Shown here: positions 7,946 to 16,603 of the stretch, piece by piece
Layout: each line of letters opens with the position of its first letter
Numbering within the stretch: position 1 is the stretch's first letter
Origin: Arcobacteraceae bacterium
GTDB taxonomy: Bacteria > Campylobacterota > Campylobacteria > Campylobacterales > Arcobacteraceae
DNA length: 64,000 nucleotides
Direction of reading: 5' to 3'
NCBI GenBank assembly: GCA_028687375.1
Contig: JAQUAG010000008.1
Location: 29,955-93,954 of the forward strand
The notes under the pieces: generated by a model
What the model was told of the DNA's origin: nothing
What the model saw: the letters and a program-made list of their open reading frames with translations, nothing else
The model's database searches: none
Translations under genes and position numbers: made by a program

Positions 7946-9803
7946 AGTATTCTTTTTTGTAGTTTTCTTTTTTTCTCTCTCTTTTGGATACGAACTTAAA
8001 GAACTTGAGGGGTATCAAAACCTTAATAAACATATCACTATTTTGTACGATACAAAGGAACAATACACAGTTCAAAATCTCCCAAAAGAGCAATTTAAAA
8101 CAACAAATAATCTTGCTTTAGGGTATGTCAAAGGTGTTGTTTGGAGTAAATTGGAACTTGCAAATACAAATGAGATAAAACTCCTTCTTATCAATCCAAA
8201 AATAAATATCAATACAATCGATATCTCTGTTTTTGAAGGAGATAATTTGATTGCAACCCATAAATTAGGAAACTATAGAAGTATCTCCAATAATGCTATC
8301 TATAGTAAATTTGCCAACTTTTCCCTTACGATGAAACCTAACAAAAGATACACCATCATTACAAAAATAAAATCAAAAAGCCCTATTGATGCAAGTTTAT
8401 TTGTAACTAATCCAAGTACTTTTCTATCATTTATTATGTATGACATCTTATTTTGGGGTGTTTTTTTAGGATTTATCTTCTCTTTGATAATCTATAATCT
8501 TTCTGTTTTTGCAAGTCTTAAGGAATACACTTATGTCGCTTATGCTTGTCATGGTTTGACCGCTTTGTTATTTCAATTTGCAACAAATGGGATTTTTTAC
8601 CAATTTGGATTATATGAAAATCCCCTTATCTTCAATTCAGTGAGTTGGATTTTGGCTCAACTAAGTATCATAAGTATTTTGTTTTTTGCTACTCTTTTTT
8701 TAAATACAAAAAAAACAATGCCAAAAGTCCATACCATAATTCTTGGTTTGTTTTTTGTATTATTTGCAATGATGATTTTATTTCTCTATTCGTTCTTTGA
8801 TGTAGAGATTATCAATCTTGTACGAAGTGTTACAAAACCTCTCTCTATTCTTATACTTCTTTTTATTTTGGTAATTGCAATCATCGGAGTGAAAAAAAAG
8901 ATACAAGGGGCTTGGTACTATATGATGGGTCATGGAATATTTTTAATCGCTGTTATCTTCCAACAATTTGGAGGTATCATCAACAATGAAATAAATTTTA
9001 TCTCTGTATATATAATTGCTATTGGAATACTTTTTGATGTAGTATTTTTATCACTTGCCCTTGGACAAAACCTAAAATCACTTAAATATGAAAAAGAGAA
9101 AAATGAAAAACTTCTCATTTCACAATCTGGTTTTTCAGCTATTGGAAGAACAATAGGCAATCTCTCTCATCAATGGAAAATACCAATTGCAAGATTGGGA
9201 ACTCTTATCACTCAAATTGAAGCGATGCTTTGGAAAAGAGAAGATAAACTCAAATATGAGATTGAGGAGGTACTTATCAATATGAAAGCTAGCTTGGATT
9301 TTATGCAAACTTCCATCAGTGAATTTAATAACTTTTATATCCATTCATCTCAAAGAAGAGAGTTCAACCTTGCAAATGAAATTGAAAATATTGTCAATCT
9401 TTTAAGTGCGAAGGTAATGTACACTAATGCAAAAGTCTCTAAAAATCTCAATAGAGATATCGTGATGGTTGGATACAAAAGTGCTTTTGCAAATATTTGT
9501 TTGGTTATCATCGATAATGCTTTGGATATTTTAAAACAAAGAGATATTACAAATGGCGATATTTTTATCACCCTATCACAAGACAAAGAGAGTATCAAAC
9601 TTACTATTGAGGATAATGGAGGGGGGATTAGAATAAAACCTATTACAAAAATTTTTGATGTTTTTGTAAGTGACAAAGACGATGGTCATGGAATGGGACT
9701 TGCTATGGTACAAGTACTCACAAATGAAAGACTTCATGGAAAAATTGAGGTAAAAAATAGTGATAATGGTGCCATTTTTGAAATTACAATTCCTATAGAA
9801 TGA
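7935..9803 (+). CDS. 7TMR-DISM sensor histidine kinase
   Basis: The start chosen is a GTG at 7935 with GGAG nine bases upstream. It gives a clean signal peptide and overlaps the regulator stop by 11 bp; an ATG at 7893 would put a hydrophilic stretch before the signal peptide. A periplasmic beta-sandwich (7TMR-DISMED2-like, about residues 20-165) precedes seven predicted membrane helices (about 170-385) and a coiled linker. The kinase core has the H-box as LSHQWKIPIARLG, the N-box as NALDIL, and G-boxes as DNGGGI and DGHGMGLAM. DISM sensors usually detect carbohydrates or other small molecules; the ligand here is unknown. It probably phosphorylates the regulator encoded just upstream. Confidence 0.9.
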   Translation: MFYRVFFFVVFFFSLSFGYELKELEGYQNLNKHITILYDTKEQYTVQNLPKEQFKTTNNLALGYVKGVVWSKLELANTNEIKLLLINPKININTIDISVFEGDNLIATHKLGNYRSISNNAIYSKFANFSLTMKPNKRYTIITKIKSKSPIDASLFVTNPSTFLSFIMYDILFWGVFLGFIFSLIIYNLSVFASLKEYTYVAYACHGLTALLFQFATNGIFYQFGLYENPLIFNSVSWILAQLSIISILFFATLFLNTKKTMPKVHTIILGLFFVLFAMMILFLYSFFDVEIINLVRSVTKPLSILILLFILVIAIIGVKKKIQGAWYYMMGHGIFLIAVIFQQFGGIINNEINFISVYIIAIGILFDVVFLSLALGQNLKSLKYEKEKNEKLLISQSGFSAIGRTIGNLSHQWKIPIARLGTLITQIEAMLWKREDKLKYEIEEVLINMKASLDFMQTSISEFNNFYIHSSQRREFNLANEIENIVNLLSAKVMYTNAKVSKNLNRDIVMVGYKSAFANICLVIIDNALDILKQRDITNGDIFITLSQDKESIKLTIEDNGGGIRIKPITKIFDVFVSDKDDGHGMGLAMVQVLTNERLHGKIEVKNSDNGAIFEITIPIE

Positions 9804-9840
9804 ACCTGAATTATTTTTTGAAGAATAGTAAAGCTGTTTT

Positions 9841-9887
9841 TGCCATTATCTATAAAAAATGGCATACGATAAATTTTTCATTATGCC
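9841..9887 (+). terminator. Overlapping hairpins after the kinase gene
   Basis: TGCCATT at 9841-9847 pairs with AATGGCA at 9858-9864. GGCATA at 9861-9866 can pair instead with TATGCC at 9882-9887, so the two stems exclude each other. They lie 37 bases after the kinase stop. No clear T-run follows the second stem beyond an A/T-rich stretch. The rest of 9804-10098 shows no gene. Confidence 0.3.
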
Positions 9888-10098
9888 AAAAATATTAGTT
9901 TAATAGGTGCTACTAGAGTACAATATTTGAAAATGGATGTGTTTACGGAAATTTTAATAAAGTTCAGTTAAAATTGAGCAATATTTTTTAAAAATAAAAA
10001 AAATAGAAAGTTGCTAGTTTTTAAATATGTTTTTAGAGGTCTCCCTCTTTTTACTTGTATCCAAGCTCTTTTATCATTTCAAAATTGAGGAAATCAAC

Positions 10099-10536
10099 AT
10101 GAAAATTACTTATTATATTCTACTATTGACAATATTTTTTAATTTTAATCTTTATGGTGGTTCTGAAAGATTGGTACATGAAATGGCTTATGAAAATTCC
10201 TATAATGAAGCTTTAGCAAAAGCTAGAAAATTAAATAAGCCAATTATGATGGTTTTTACCCAAGAAGGGTGTCCATACTGTTATAAGTTTGAAGAAAAAA
10301 CACTTACAGTAGAGTCTATTGATAAAGAAGTCAAAAAATATTTTTTACCATTAAATGTTCTTAGATACAAAGACAAGGATAAATATCCTGCTGAACTTCA
10401 ACCCTTAGGAGTACCAACTGTACTCTTTATAGATCCTAAAACTCAAAATGTTTTTTATAAATCATTTGGATATAAAAGTAAATCTGAATACAAAACAGAA
10501 CTATCAAAAGCTTTAGAACTATTTAATAAAAATTAG
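10099..10536 (+). CDS. Periplasmic thioredoxin-fold protein (CPYC)
   Basis: Starting at the ATG with GAGG just upstream, the protein has 145 residues and a signal peptide (about 1-20), so it is exported. A thioredoxin-like domain follows, with active site CPYC (C58 and C61) in EGCPYCYKF and the cis-proline in GVPTVLFID. This matches small periplasmic thioredoxin/DsbE-like reductases of the thioredoxin_7 type that handle disulfides, often for cytochrome or envelope proteins. An in-frame ATG at 10027 would add 24 residues without a signal-peptide logic and without a good ribosome site. It stands alone and is convergent with the next gene through a shared hairpin. The substrate is unknown. Confidence 0.82.
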   Translation: MKITYYILLLTIFFNFNLYGGSERLVHEMAYENSYNEALAKARKLNKPIMMVFTQEGCPYCYKFEEKTLTVESIDKEVKKYFLPLNVLRYKDKDKYPAELQPLGVPTVLFIDPKTQNVFYKSFGYKSKSEYKTELSKALELFNKN

Positions 10537-10560
10537 ATTCAAAAAACTATGAATCTAATT
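10531..10560. terminator. Symmetric hairpin holding both stop codons of convergent genes
   Basis: AATTAGATTCA at 10531-10541 pairs perfectly with 10550-10560 around an 8-base loop. The TAG stop of the plus-strand gene (10534-10536) and the TAG of the minus-strand gene (10555-10557) lie in the two arms. There is no strong T-run, so it may serve 3'-end protection or bidirectional termination. Confidence 0.5.
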
Positions 10561-11058
10561 AGCATCTACCGAATCTTCAACATAGTAATTATCTAATCCA
10601 TAAAACCAAAAGTCACTTTGGAGTTTTATGGTGTTTGCTTCTCTTTGTTTAAAATGCTCACTCATATCAAAATCTTTATTTTTCCCATAGTTATCTTTAT
10701 ACTCTTGGATAAAATCTGCATAAATGCTCTCTTTCATAGCCGTGATTTCAAAAGTGATCATATCATACACTTTATCTTCAATTTCAATCTGTTTTCCATC
10801 GACAAAATTAGTGTTTATTCCGCCATAACGATTCTCTTCATCTAAAGTCATATTCATCTCAATATTTGCTCTCATTTGTGAAAACATATATAAAAACTGA
10901 TCAATAGGGATATCCAATGAATTTACAATCACTGCACTATTGTTATCATAACCCCAACCACCTGATATATCAAGTTTTACACCAAATACATCCTCTATCA
11001 CACCTGCAATATCATCAACCGCAGGAAGTCGTTTAAATTCAATTACATTATTAGTCAT
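10555..11058 (-). CDS. Conserved-looking protein of unknown function
   Basis: I do not recognise this family. The ATG at 11056-11058 has GGAAAC upstream and gives 167 residues; a GTG 18 codons earlier has no ribosome site. The protein has no signal peptide or membrane segment and is acidic with mixed alpha/beta character. Visible features are an SGGWGYDNN stretch near residue 35 and an aromatic-rich C-terminal part (DFWFYGLDNYYVED). Codon use matches the neighbours. It is a monocistronic gene between the thioredoxin gene and the sox terminator. Nothing here assigns a function. Confidence 0.6.
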   Translation of the reverse strand: MTNNVIEFKRLPAVDDIAGVIEDVFGVKLDISGGWGYDNNSAVIVNSLDIPIDQFLYMFSQMRANIEMNMTLDEENRYGGINTNFVDGKQIEIEDKVYDMITFEITAMKESIYADFIQEYKDNYGKNKDFDMSEHFKQREANTIKLQSDFWFYGLDNYYVEDSVDAN

Positions 11059-11182
11059 TTTTTGTTTCCATCTATATAATTTGTTCTTGACATAAGACCC
11101 TATTTCAATCACTCAATAAAATAAATCACTATTTTAAAGTACAATTAAAATGCTTATATTAATTGAGAGGCTTAAAAATACA

Positions 11183-11208
11183 AAAGCCCAGCATAACTGG
11201 GCTTTTTT
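11183..11208. terminator. Rho-independent terminator at the end of the sox operon
   Basis: AGCCCAG at 11185-11191 pairs with CTGGGCT at 11197-11203 around loop CATAA, extended by A/T pairs. T-runs flank both sides, so it works as a bidirectional terminator. It lies 43 bases after the stop of the last sox-cluster gene. Confidence 0.85.
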
Positions 11209-11250
11209 CTCTATATAAATAAATATATGTTTTAAAACTAATATCTATAT

Positions 11251-12294
11251 CTACTCGATAGTGCTATCGATTTTTGACTCAAGCAAGTCTTGTGCTTCAA
11301 TTAATGGTTTTAATGAATATTCATCTTCTATTTGTGTACCAATTGTCCAGTTATGAACAGATGGGTAACCCATTCTCGTGAATTTTTCACTTTTTTTCTT
11401 ATATTTATACATGGTACATGGTGCATATGCTCCAACTTCTGGATGATTTTTATGCACAGGATAAATAACATCTAAGTTACAAATCGATACTGTTTTATAA
11501 AAATCATACTCATCAATACCAGCTTTTTTAAGATCTTTTGCCATATCTGTAAATACAGGGAATACAAAACCTACCGATTCTACTTCAGCTTCCATTTGCT
11601 CTTCATAAGCTTCAAGAGCTTCGATTACATCATCTTTTGGATTAGGTAATACAAAAGTAAATCTTGTTACAAGCGATCCATCAGGTTTTAATACATTGTA
11701 TGTTAAATCTTGAAATGTACCATTTGGTAAAGCTTCAGCTAAAGCTTTTGTCAAAGCTGCATAAAGTGCTTTAAGGTCAGCATTATCTTCAGGAACACCT
11801 GTCATTTTTGACATTGCATTGATAGATAGTGAGGAGATGCTGATTTTGCTTCCATCTTTTGAATATACTGAAGTGCTAATTGGTGCAATAAGACCAAATT
11901 CTGGATAATCTTTAATAAGTTTTACACTTAATTCTCTATTTAATACAGGCATCAACCTATAGATAATAAAGTCTGTTCCAGCAGTTTTATCAGTTTTACC
12001 AAACTTATTTTTGAATGATGAACTCATATCATTATTTGTAGAGATATCAAAACCATTATTTTTAAATGCTTGTTCAATACTCTTTATTGTGATTGCACCT
12101 TGAGAGTTATCAGCCGTTATGATTCGAATATCTGGCTTTTGTTGAACATTTTCATTTACAATTTTTACCTCTTGAGGTTTCTCAACTTTCGTTTGTGCTT
12201 TGTGTTTTAATTTTGGTGTAGCAGTCTCTTTAGCATATCCACTAATACACATTGCCAAAAGTAAAGTTAGAGCTGAAAGAACTATTTTTTTCAT
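11251..12294 (-). CDS. DUF302-like periplasmic protein of the sox cluster
   Basis: The 347 residues begin with a signal peptide (about 1-21), then a Lys/Pro-rich linker. Two related segments follow: about 70-160, with FGLIAPISTSVYSKDG, and about 245-325, with VGAYAPCTMYKYKKKS. They look like two copies of a DUF302-type fold. DUF302 proteins are small domains of uncertain biochemistry and often lie near sulfur-oxidation or haem genes. It is the last gene of the operon soxC-soxD-soxY-soxZ, 13 bp after soxZ, and is followed by a strong terminator. A role in thiosulfate oxidation or Sox carrier maintenance is inferred only from position. The duplication call is by eye. Confidence 0.65.
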   Translation of the reverse strand: MKKIVLSALTLLLAMCISGYAKETATPKLKHKAQTKVEKPQEVKIVNENVQQKPDIRIITADNSQGAITIKSIEQAFKNNGFDISTNNDMSSSFKNKFGKTDKTAGTDFIIYRLMPVLNRELSVKLIKDYPEFGLIAPISTSVYSKDGSKISISSLSINAMSKMTGVPEDNADLKALYAALTKALAEALPNGTFQDLTYNVLKPDGSLVTRFTFVLPNPKDDVIEALEAYEEQMEAEVESVGFVFPVFTDMAKDLKKAGIDEYDFYKTVSICNLDVIYPVHKNHPEVGAYAPCTMYKYKKKSEKFTRMGYPSVHNWTIGTQIEDEYSLKPLIEAQDLLESKIDSTIE

Positions 12295-12307
12295 AATTAC
12301 CCCTTAC

Positions 12308-12766
12308 CTATTTTTTTCTAGCCGTAAGTTCGACTGATTCTTTATAAGTGTTTCCCTTTCTATCCGTAGCGATTACAGTTAGAAAGTCACCTTTATTTGG
12401 GAACATTTTATCTATAGCATCTTTTCTCTCTACAAAAGAGGGTTCTCTACCTAGCTTTGCTTTTAAATCTTCTTCAATTGTATCTTTTTCTCTTCCAGAT
12501 AGTTTTGTTCCTAATTTAAATGTATCACACTTAAACTGGAATTTAAAGATAGGATTTTTAGAGAAAAACTGACTAGTTGAGAGGTCATGAACTGTTTCAT
12601 TCCCAACTTTTGCCGTTATATGTTCAATAAAGTTTGCATCTTCACTATTACCTGTTTTTGCCTTTGCTTGATTATAAGTTGTCATAGGGTGAGAAAAAGC
12701 TACTTTAGCAGTCGCAACACCATCTTTAATCTCAACTTTTATAGCTGTTATTTTATTATCTGCCAT
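12308..12766 (-). CDS. soxZ: SoxZ, thiosulfate-oxidation carrier subunit
   Basis: SoxZ forms a heterodimer with SoxY that carries the sulfur substrate covalently in the periplasm. The N-terminal half has the family signature SHPM near residue 25 and the C-terminus has the Ig-like strand ATDRKGNTY. The protein is 152 residues, while the classical SoxZ is about 100. The difference is a charged helical insertion (about residues 92-127, Glu/Lys/Arg-rich) between the FKFQFK strand and GDFLTV. No signal peptide is present, as expected, because SoxZ is co-exported with SoxY through the Tat system. It starts 3 bp after soxY. Confidence 0.92.
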   Translation of the reverse strand: MADNKITAIKVEIKDGVATAKVAFSHPMTTYNQAKAKTGNSEDANFIEHITAKVGNETVHDLSTSQFFSKNPIFKFQFKCDTFKLGTKLSGREKDTIEEDLKAKLGREPSFVERKDAIDKMFPNKGDFLTVIATDRKGNTYKESVELTARKK

Positions 12767-12769
12767 TGC

Positions 12770-13225
12770 TTATCCTTCACATCCACCAGCTGCAACTTTT
12801 GTAGTCGCTTTAGCCATATAAATTTTTCCATCAGTTCCCTCAACCAATACCATTACCGTACAATCTTTTTCCAATTTGATTTTTACCTCATATGATTTCA
12901 TATCGTAAATATTTACATCATAAACACCAACTGCACTTTCAGGATTTGCATCTTGAAATAAAGCTATTGTTTTAGCATCTAATGATGTCTCAAATTTAAC
13001 TGGCACCGATGCACCACTTGAATTAATAGCAGGTATTGTGATTTTTATTTTATCACTCTCAATTGGAGTTTTCATACCATATAAAGCTTTTGTAGCATCA
13101 TCAATTGTATGTGCTTCCCAAACCTTTGGCTTTAATTTTCTATAATCTTCAGCACTAAGATTCATTGGAATTACAGAAAGTGCCAAAACACTCCCTGCAA
13201 ATGTTAAAAAGTTTCTTCTATCCAT
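12770..13225 (-). CDS. soxY: SoxY, sulfur-carrier subunit
   Basis: SoxY holds the growing sulfur adduct on a cysteine of its flexible C-terminal arm. The 151-residue protein starts with a short Tat-type signal (MDRRNFLTFAG) and ends in AAGGCEG. Its cysteine lies third from the end, with the GGC core present, but the usual GGCGG has an E in the fourth position. The body is the typical SoxY beta-sandwich with VYDVNIYD. It lies between soxD and soxZ. With SoxC and SoxD next to it, it would present the sulfane sulfur for oxidation. Confidence 0.93.
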   Translation of the reverse strand: MDRRNFLTFAGSVLALSVIPMNLSAEDYRKLKPKVWEAHTIDDATKALYGMKTPIESDKIKITIPAINSSGASVPVKFETSLDAKTIALFQDANPESAVGVYDVNIYDMKSYEVKIKLEKDCTVMVLVEGTDGKIYMAKATTKVAAGGCEG

Positions 13226-13234
13226 AATAATCCT

Positions 13235-14428
13235 TTATTTGAAGTTTAGCATGTAGTCAACAACTTGTTTGAACTCTTCATCACTAAGAGAAGATCCACC
13301 TTTTGCAGGCATACCCATAGGTGTACCCTCTAAACCGTTTTTGTAAACTGTAGATAACCCTTTTGCTAAAAATGGTGTCCAAGCAGCTTTATCCCCAGCA
13401 GCAGGTGCTACACCTGTCCCATGGCACATCGTACAATTATTAGCATAAGCACCAGCAACATCAAAGCTTACTTTATGTGCAGCATCTTCTTGAACTTTAG
13501 GTAGATCTCTTACAACTGACATAGGAAGCTCAAATTCTGTGATTCCACCATCAAGTTTTACAATATTATTAGTTTTTTGACAGTTTTTCATACAAGGTTT
13601 TTCACCTTTTTTCAGCCTATATGCACCATAGTTTTCAGGATGTGCAAAAAATTTTCTAACATTTTCTAATCCATTTGCTCCATCGATATCTGGAATAAAA
13701 CCATTTCGATTTGGCATCTCAATTTTCATAAACTTTTCACGGTCTAATTTAAATGTTGGTGTTACTATCTCCCCATTTACTTTCATTCCGTTGATATAAA
13801 GCATATATGCAGTTAATGCATATGTTTCATTATCAGTTAAAGTTTTTGATTTTGTATGAGGCATCGCATCTCTAATATACCAGAACATTGTACTGGCAAC
13901 AGGCCAGTATGAACCAAATACTCTCTCTGGTCCTTGTGCCGTAGGATTTAGCCATCTGTTATTTGTAAGAGTTTTTTTCATATCTCTTGCTTTTCCAGCT
14001 GAAAGTGCAGGATATCCACCACCGCCACTTCCAAAGTCACCGTGACACATGATACATTTAGCTTCATACAATGCTTCACCTTCATCAACATAACCAGAAC
14101 CTTCAGGTAATCCCTCATTAAGACCATTTATATCTTTATTCCAAGCATTATATTCATTTTTTGTAGGCACTCTACCATTGTAATATTTAACTTTAATCCC
14201 ATCTTTCCCTTTAGAAACATCTGAATCTTGGTACACTTGTGGACTTACTTTATAAGGACCAGTTTGTCCATCTTTAATAGGATAATACACACCACCACTA
14301 ATATCTTTTTGAGCATTCCAAAGACCGTTATATGCTGATTCAGCACCACTTGCTTGCCCAAGAGTTAGTAATGTTGCAACTGCTACTACAGAAACTGTCA
14401 ATTTCTTATATTGTTCTGATTTGAACAT
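13235..14428 (-). CDS. soxD: SoxD, di-haem cytochrome c subunit of sulfane dehydrogenase
   Basis: SoxD accepts electrons from the molybdenum subunit SoxC. The 397 residues begin with a signal peptide (about 1-28) and contain two haem c sites: CIMCH near residue 125 and CTMCH near residue 335. An additional CMKNC pair lies between them. Distal methionines are plausible in the GMPAKGG and DAMPHT segments. The gene starts inside the 3' end of soxC (23 bp overlap) and has a strong GGGGAGG ribosome site, indicating translational coupling. The length is typical for SoxD of this phylum. The protein is periplasmic. Confidence 0.92.
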   Translation of the reverse strand: MFKSEQYKKLTVSVVAVATLLTLGQASGAESAYNGLWNAQKDISGGVYYPIKDGQTGPYKVSPQVYQDSDVSKGKDGIKVKYYNGRVPTKNEYNAWNKDINGLNEGLPEGSGYVDEGEALYEAKCIMCHGDFGSGGGGYPALSAGKARDMKKTLTNNRWLNPTAQGPERVFGSYWPVASTMFWYIRDAMPHTKSKTLTDNETYALTAYMLYINGMKVNGEIVTPTFKLDREKFMKIEMPNRNGFIPDIDGANGLENVRKFFAHPENYGAYRLKKGEKPCMKNCQKTNNIVKLDGGITEFELPMSVVRDLPKVQEDAAHKVSFDVAGAYANNCTMCHGTGVAPAAGDKAAWTPFLAKGLSTVYKNGLEGTPMGMPAKGGSSLSDEEFKQVVDYMLNFK

Positions 14429-15809
14429 GATTCACCTCCCCATTTGGTGCCACTTCCCAAGTTTCTACAGCATTTCTGTGGTAAACAGATTCTACACCCA
14501 TACCTTTGTTTTTGTCTTTACCAAAATCTGCTTTATCTACACCATAACCAAATACCTCTTCATCAACTGTTGGTTGAACAAATCCTGCATCATCCATTGC
14601 TCTTGAAGTGAGTAAAAGTCTTTCACCTTTTTTATACTTGTGCATATAACTCCATCTTGTCCAACATTTTGGAAATACTGCACCTTTGATATGAGCCTCA
14701 ACATAGTTATTACCACCATCAAATGACAAATCTACTCTTGTAATAGTACCCATACCAGACCATGCAAGACCCTCGATCTCTACCATGTCACCATCTTCAA
14801 GATCAGTCCATGGTTTTTCAGGACTTGGGATTACAACTGTAGAATTTACCTCATTAGCATAAAAGTGTTGCACTGCTTTTCCTGTAGGTTTAAGTGCCGT
14901 ATATTTTGAAGTTTCCTCTTTTGCATACCAAGGCTCACTTGCAAAATCTAATCTTTTAAGCCATTTAACACATAAGTTACCTTCCCATCCTGGAAGAAGT
15001 AATCTTACTGGATATCCCTGCTCAGGTCTTAATGCTTCTCCATTTTGACCCCATACAATCATTGCATCATCAAGTATTTTATCAATTGGTACTGATCTAC
15101 CCATCTCTGAGTTATCACTACCTTCAGCTAACATCCATCTAGCTTCTGGTTTAAGTCCAAGATCTTTTAAAATTGTCTTAATATAAACACCTGTCCACTC
15201 TGCACAAGACATAAACCCTTTTGCAAATTGTAAAGAGTTGTATTGTGGTCTTCTCCACTCTTGTCCACCATTTGCAGGACACTCAATAAAGTGTGTTCGT
15301 GTAATTCTTGGGTATCTTTTTAACTGATTTAAAGTTAATACAATTGGTTTTTCTACAAGACCAGTGATCATAAGTCTAAATTCATTAGGATCAACATGTG
15401 CAGTACCACCATGACTTCTTGAGAAAAATAGACCATTTGGAGTAATAATACCATCCGATTCGTGAATAGGTGTTACAGCAATCGAAGCTCTATAGTTACC
15501 AGAAGCTAATAGTTTTGTATTTCTTCTAATATTGTTATGCTCATATGCTGATGGGATACCATATCTATTTTTAGTTACAGGATCTCCCCACGATTGTCCC
15601 CATTTTGGATGGTGCATAATTGCTGGATCATCACCAGCACTTGTCGTTGAATTAGCACTCATGCTAGATGGTGCAATAACACTTGCTGCAGCAACAGCAC
15701 TGATTGCACCAGTTTTTTTGAAAAAATCTCTTCTACTTAATATATTAGTTTCTAATTTAGAAACTGAAGTATTAGAGTTTTTATCAAAAGTTCCTTCAAG
15801 TTTTTTCAC
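14406..15809 (-). CDS. soxC: SoxC, molybdenum subunit of sulfane dehydrogenase
   Basis: SoxC belongs to the sulfite-oxidase molybdopterin family and, with SoxD, oxidises the sulfane sulfur bound to SoxY in the periplasm. The 467 residues carry a Tat signal (SRRDFFKKTG near residue 25, then an Ala-rich stretch). The Mo-coordinating cysteine is in HFIECPANGG near residue 175. The Mo-binding domain (about 100-320) is followed by a C-terminal Ig-like dimerisation domain (about 330-450). The start is a GTG with AAGGAGAAG upstream. It is the first gene of a five-gene operon and has an extended -10 box upstream. soxA, soxB and soxX are not in the window. Confidence 0.94.
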   Translation of the reverse strand: MKKLEGTFDKNSNTSVSKLETNILSRRDFFKKTGAISAVAAASVIAPSSMSANSTTSAGDDPAIMHHPKWGQSWGDPVTKNRYGIPSAYEHNNIRRNTKLLASGNYRASIAVTPIHESDGIITPNGLFFSRSHGGTAHVDPNEFRLMITGLVEKPIVLTLNQLKRYPRITRTHFIECPANGGQEWRRPQYNSLQFAKGFMSCAEWTGVYIKTILKDLGLKPEARWMLAEGSDNSEMGRSVPIDKILDDAMIVWGQNGEALRPEQGYPVRLLLPGWEGNLCVKWLKRLDFASEPWYAKEETSKYTALKPTGKAVQHFYANEVNSTVVIPSPEKPWTDLEDGDMVEIEGLAWSGMGTITRVDLSFDGGNNYVEAHIKGAVFPKCWTRWSYMHKYKKGERLLLTSRAMDDAGFVQPTVDEEVFGYGVDKADFGKDKNKGMGVESVYHRNAVETWEVAPNGEVNHVQIRTI

Positions 15810-15832
15810 TCTCTTCTCCTTTTTGAAATTTA

Positions 15833-15838
15833 TTCATA
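15833..15838 (-). promoter_or_regulatory. Possible extended -10 box of the sox operon
   Basis: On the minus strand TGCTATGAAT ends about 24 bp before the soxC start, giving a TGn-extended -10 hexamer at 15833-15838. There is no clear -35, which is usual for sigma-70 promoters in this phylum. This is prediction only. Confidence 0.35.
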
Positions 15839-15911
15839 GCAATTCTACATTAACAATCTTAACTTTTGAACTTAATGAAATATGTTATAATTTTTTTGTG
15901 AGAGATAAAAA

Positions 15912-16022
15912 GATAATACAATACAAAAATTAATAGGCGTAACCTATAAAGAGGTTTATTCTCATGGTTATCAAGGTTCTATGCACCATTATTTTGCAAA
16001 TAAAAAAGATAAGGAAATTTGA
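15912..16022 (+). pseudogene. Short open remnant, possibly transposase-derived
   Basis: Between soxC and the GyrI-like gene lies 350 bp without a complete gene. In one plus-strand frame, 36 codons without an initiator read like an internal protein piece, including the motif EVYSHGYQGS and then MHHYF. This resembles the substrate region of ISL3-type transposases (EL-x3-GYTGS-x4-RRY). It ends at a TGA and nothing similar follows in the other frames. The family guess is weak. The rest of the gap shows no other feature. Confidence 0.2.
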
Positions 16023-16159
16023 AAAATAATCTAAGAGATTTTAGAGTGTGATAAACTCGCAAAGGCTTATTTTGTCTATGTTATTTGTTGGTTTTCAGGG
16101 TGTCTTACATATAATATTTGTTGAATAATACAGCTATCAAATAAACAAAAAGGAAAATT

Positions 16160-16603
16160 ATGAGAATAGAAGAGATTAAAGAAAAATTAATTTATGGTAT
16201 TTCAACAAGAACAAAAAATATTGATGAAATGAATCCTCAAACTGCAAAAATAGGTGCAATATGGCAAAAGTTTTATCAAACTGTAGAGTGTGTGGAAAAA
16301 GTTTACGGTGTTTATTATAACTATGAGTCAGATGCAAACGGTGAATTTGATGTATTAGCAGGATATGAAACTTCAAATGAGAAGTTAGAAAGTGTGAAAA
16401 TTGAAAAAGGTAAGTATCTAGTATTTCATAAAACTTATGAAGAAAACAATGATAACTCTACAGTACAAGCAATAATAGAAACTTGGGGTAAAATTTGGGA
16501 ATATTTTTCAAATGAAAATTCTCAATATAAAAGAGCTTATAAAACTGATTTTGAATACTATAAAAATCAAAATGAAATCGAAATTTATATTTCTATACAA
16601 TAA
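16160..16603 (+). CDS. GyrI-like / AraC-type effector-binding domain protein
   Basis: The 147-residue protein is the stand-alone small-molecule-binding (SHS2-type) domain found in GyrI, Rob and BmrR C-termini. Visible family features are an N-terminal strand followed by a helix with IGAIWQKFY, the strand VYGVYYNYESD, the motif DVLAGYE, and a C-terminal region with AIIETWGKIWEYF and FEYYKNQNEIEIYISI. There is no DNA-binding domain. Homologues bind cationic or aromatic compounds or, for GyrI, act as an anti-gyrase toxin protectant. An AAAGGA ribosome site precedes the ATG. It is monocistronic and its ligand is unknown. Confidence 0.8.
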   Translation: MRIEEIKEKLIYGISTRTKNIDEMNPQTAKIGAIWQKFYQTVECVEKVYGVYYNYESDANGEFDVLAGYETSNEKLESVKIEKGKYLVFHKTYEENNDNSTVQAIIETWGKIWEYFSNENSQYKRAYKTDFEYYKNQNEIEIYISIQ

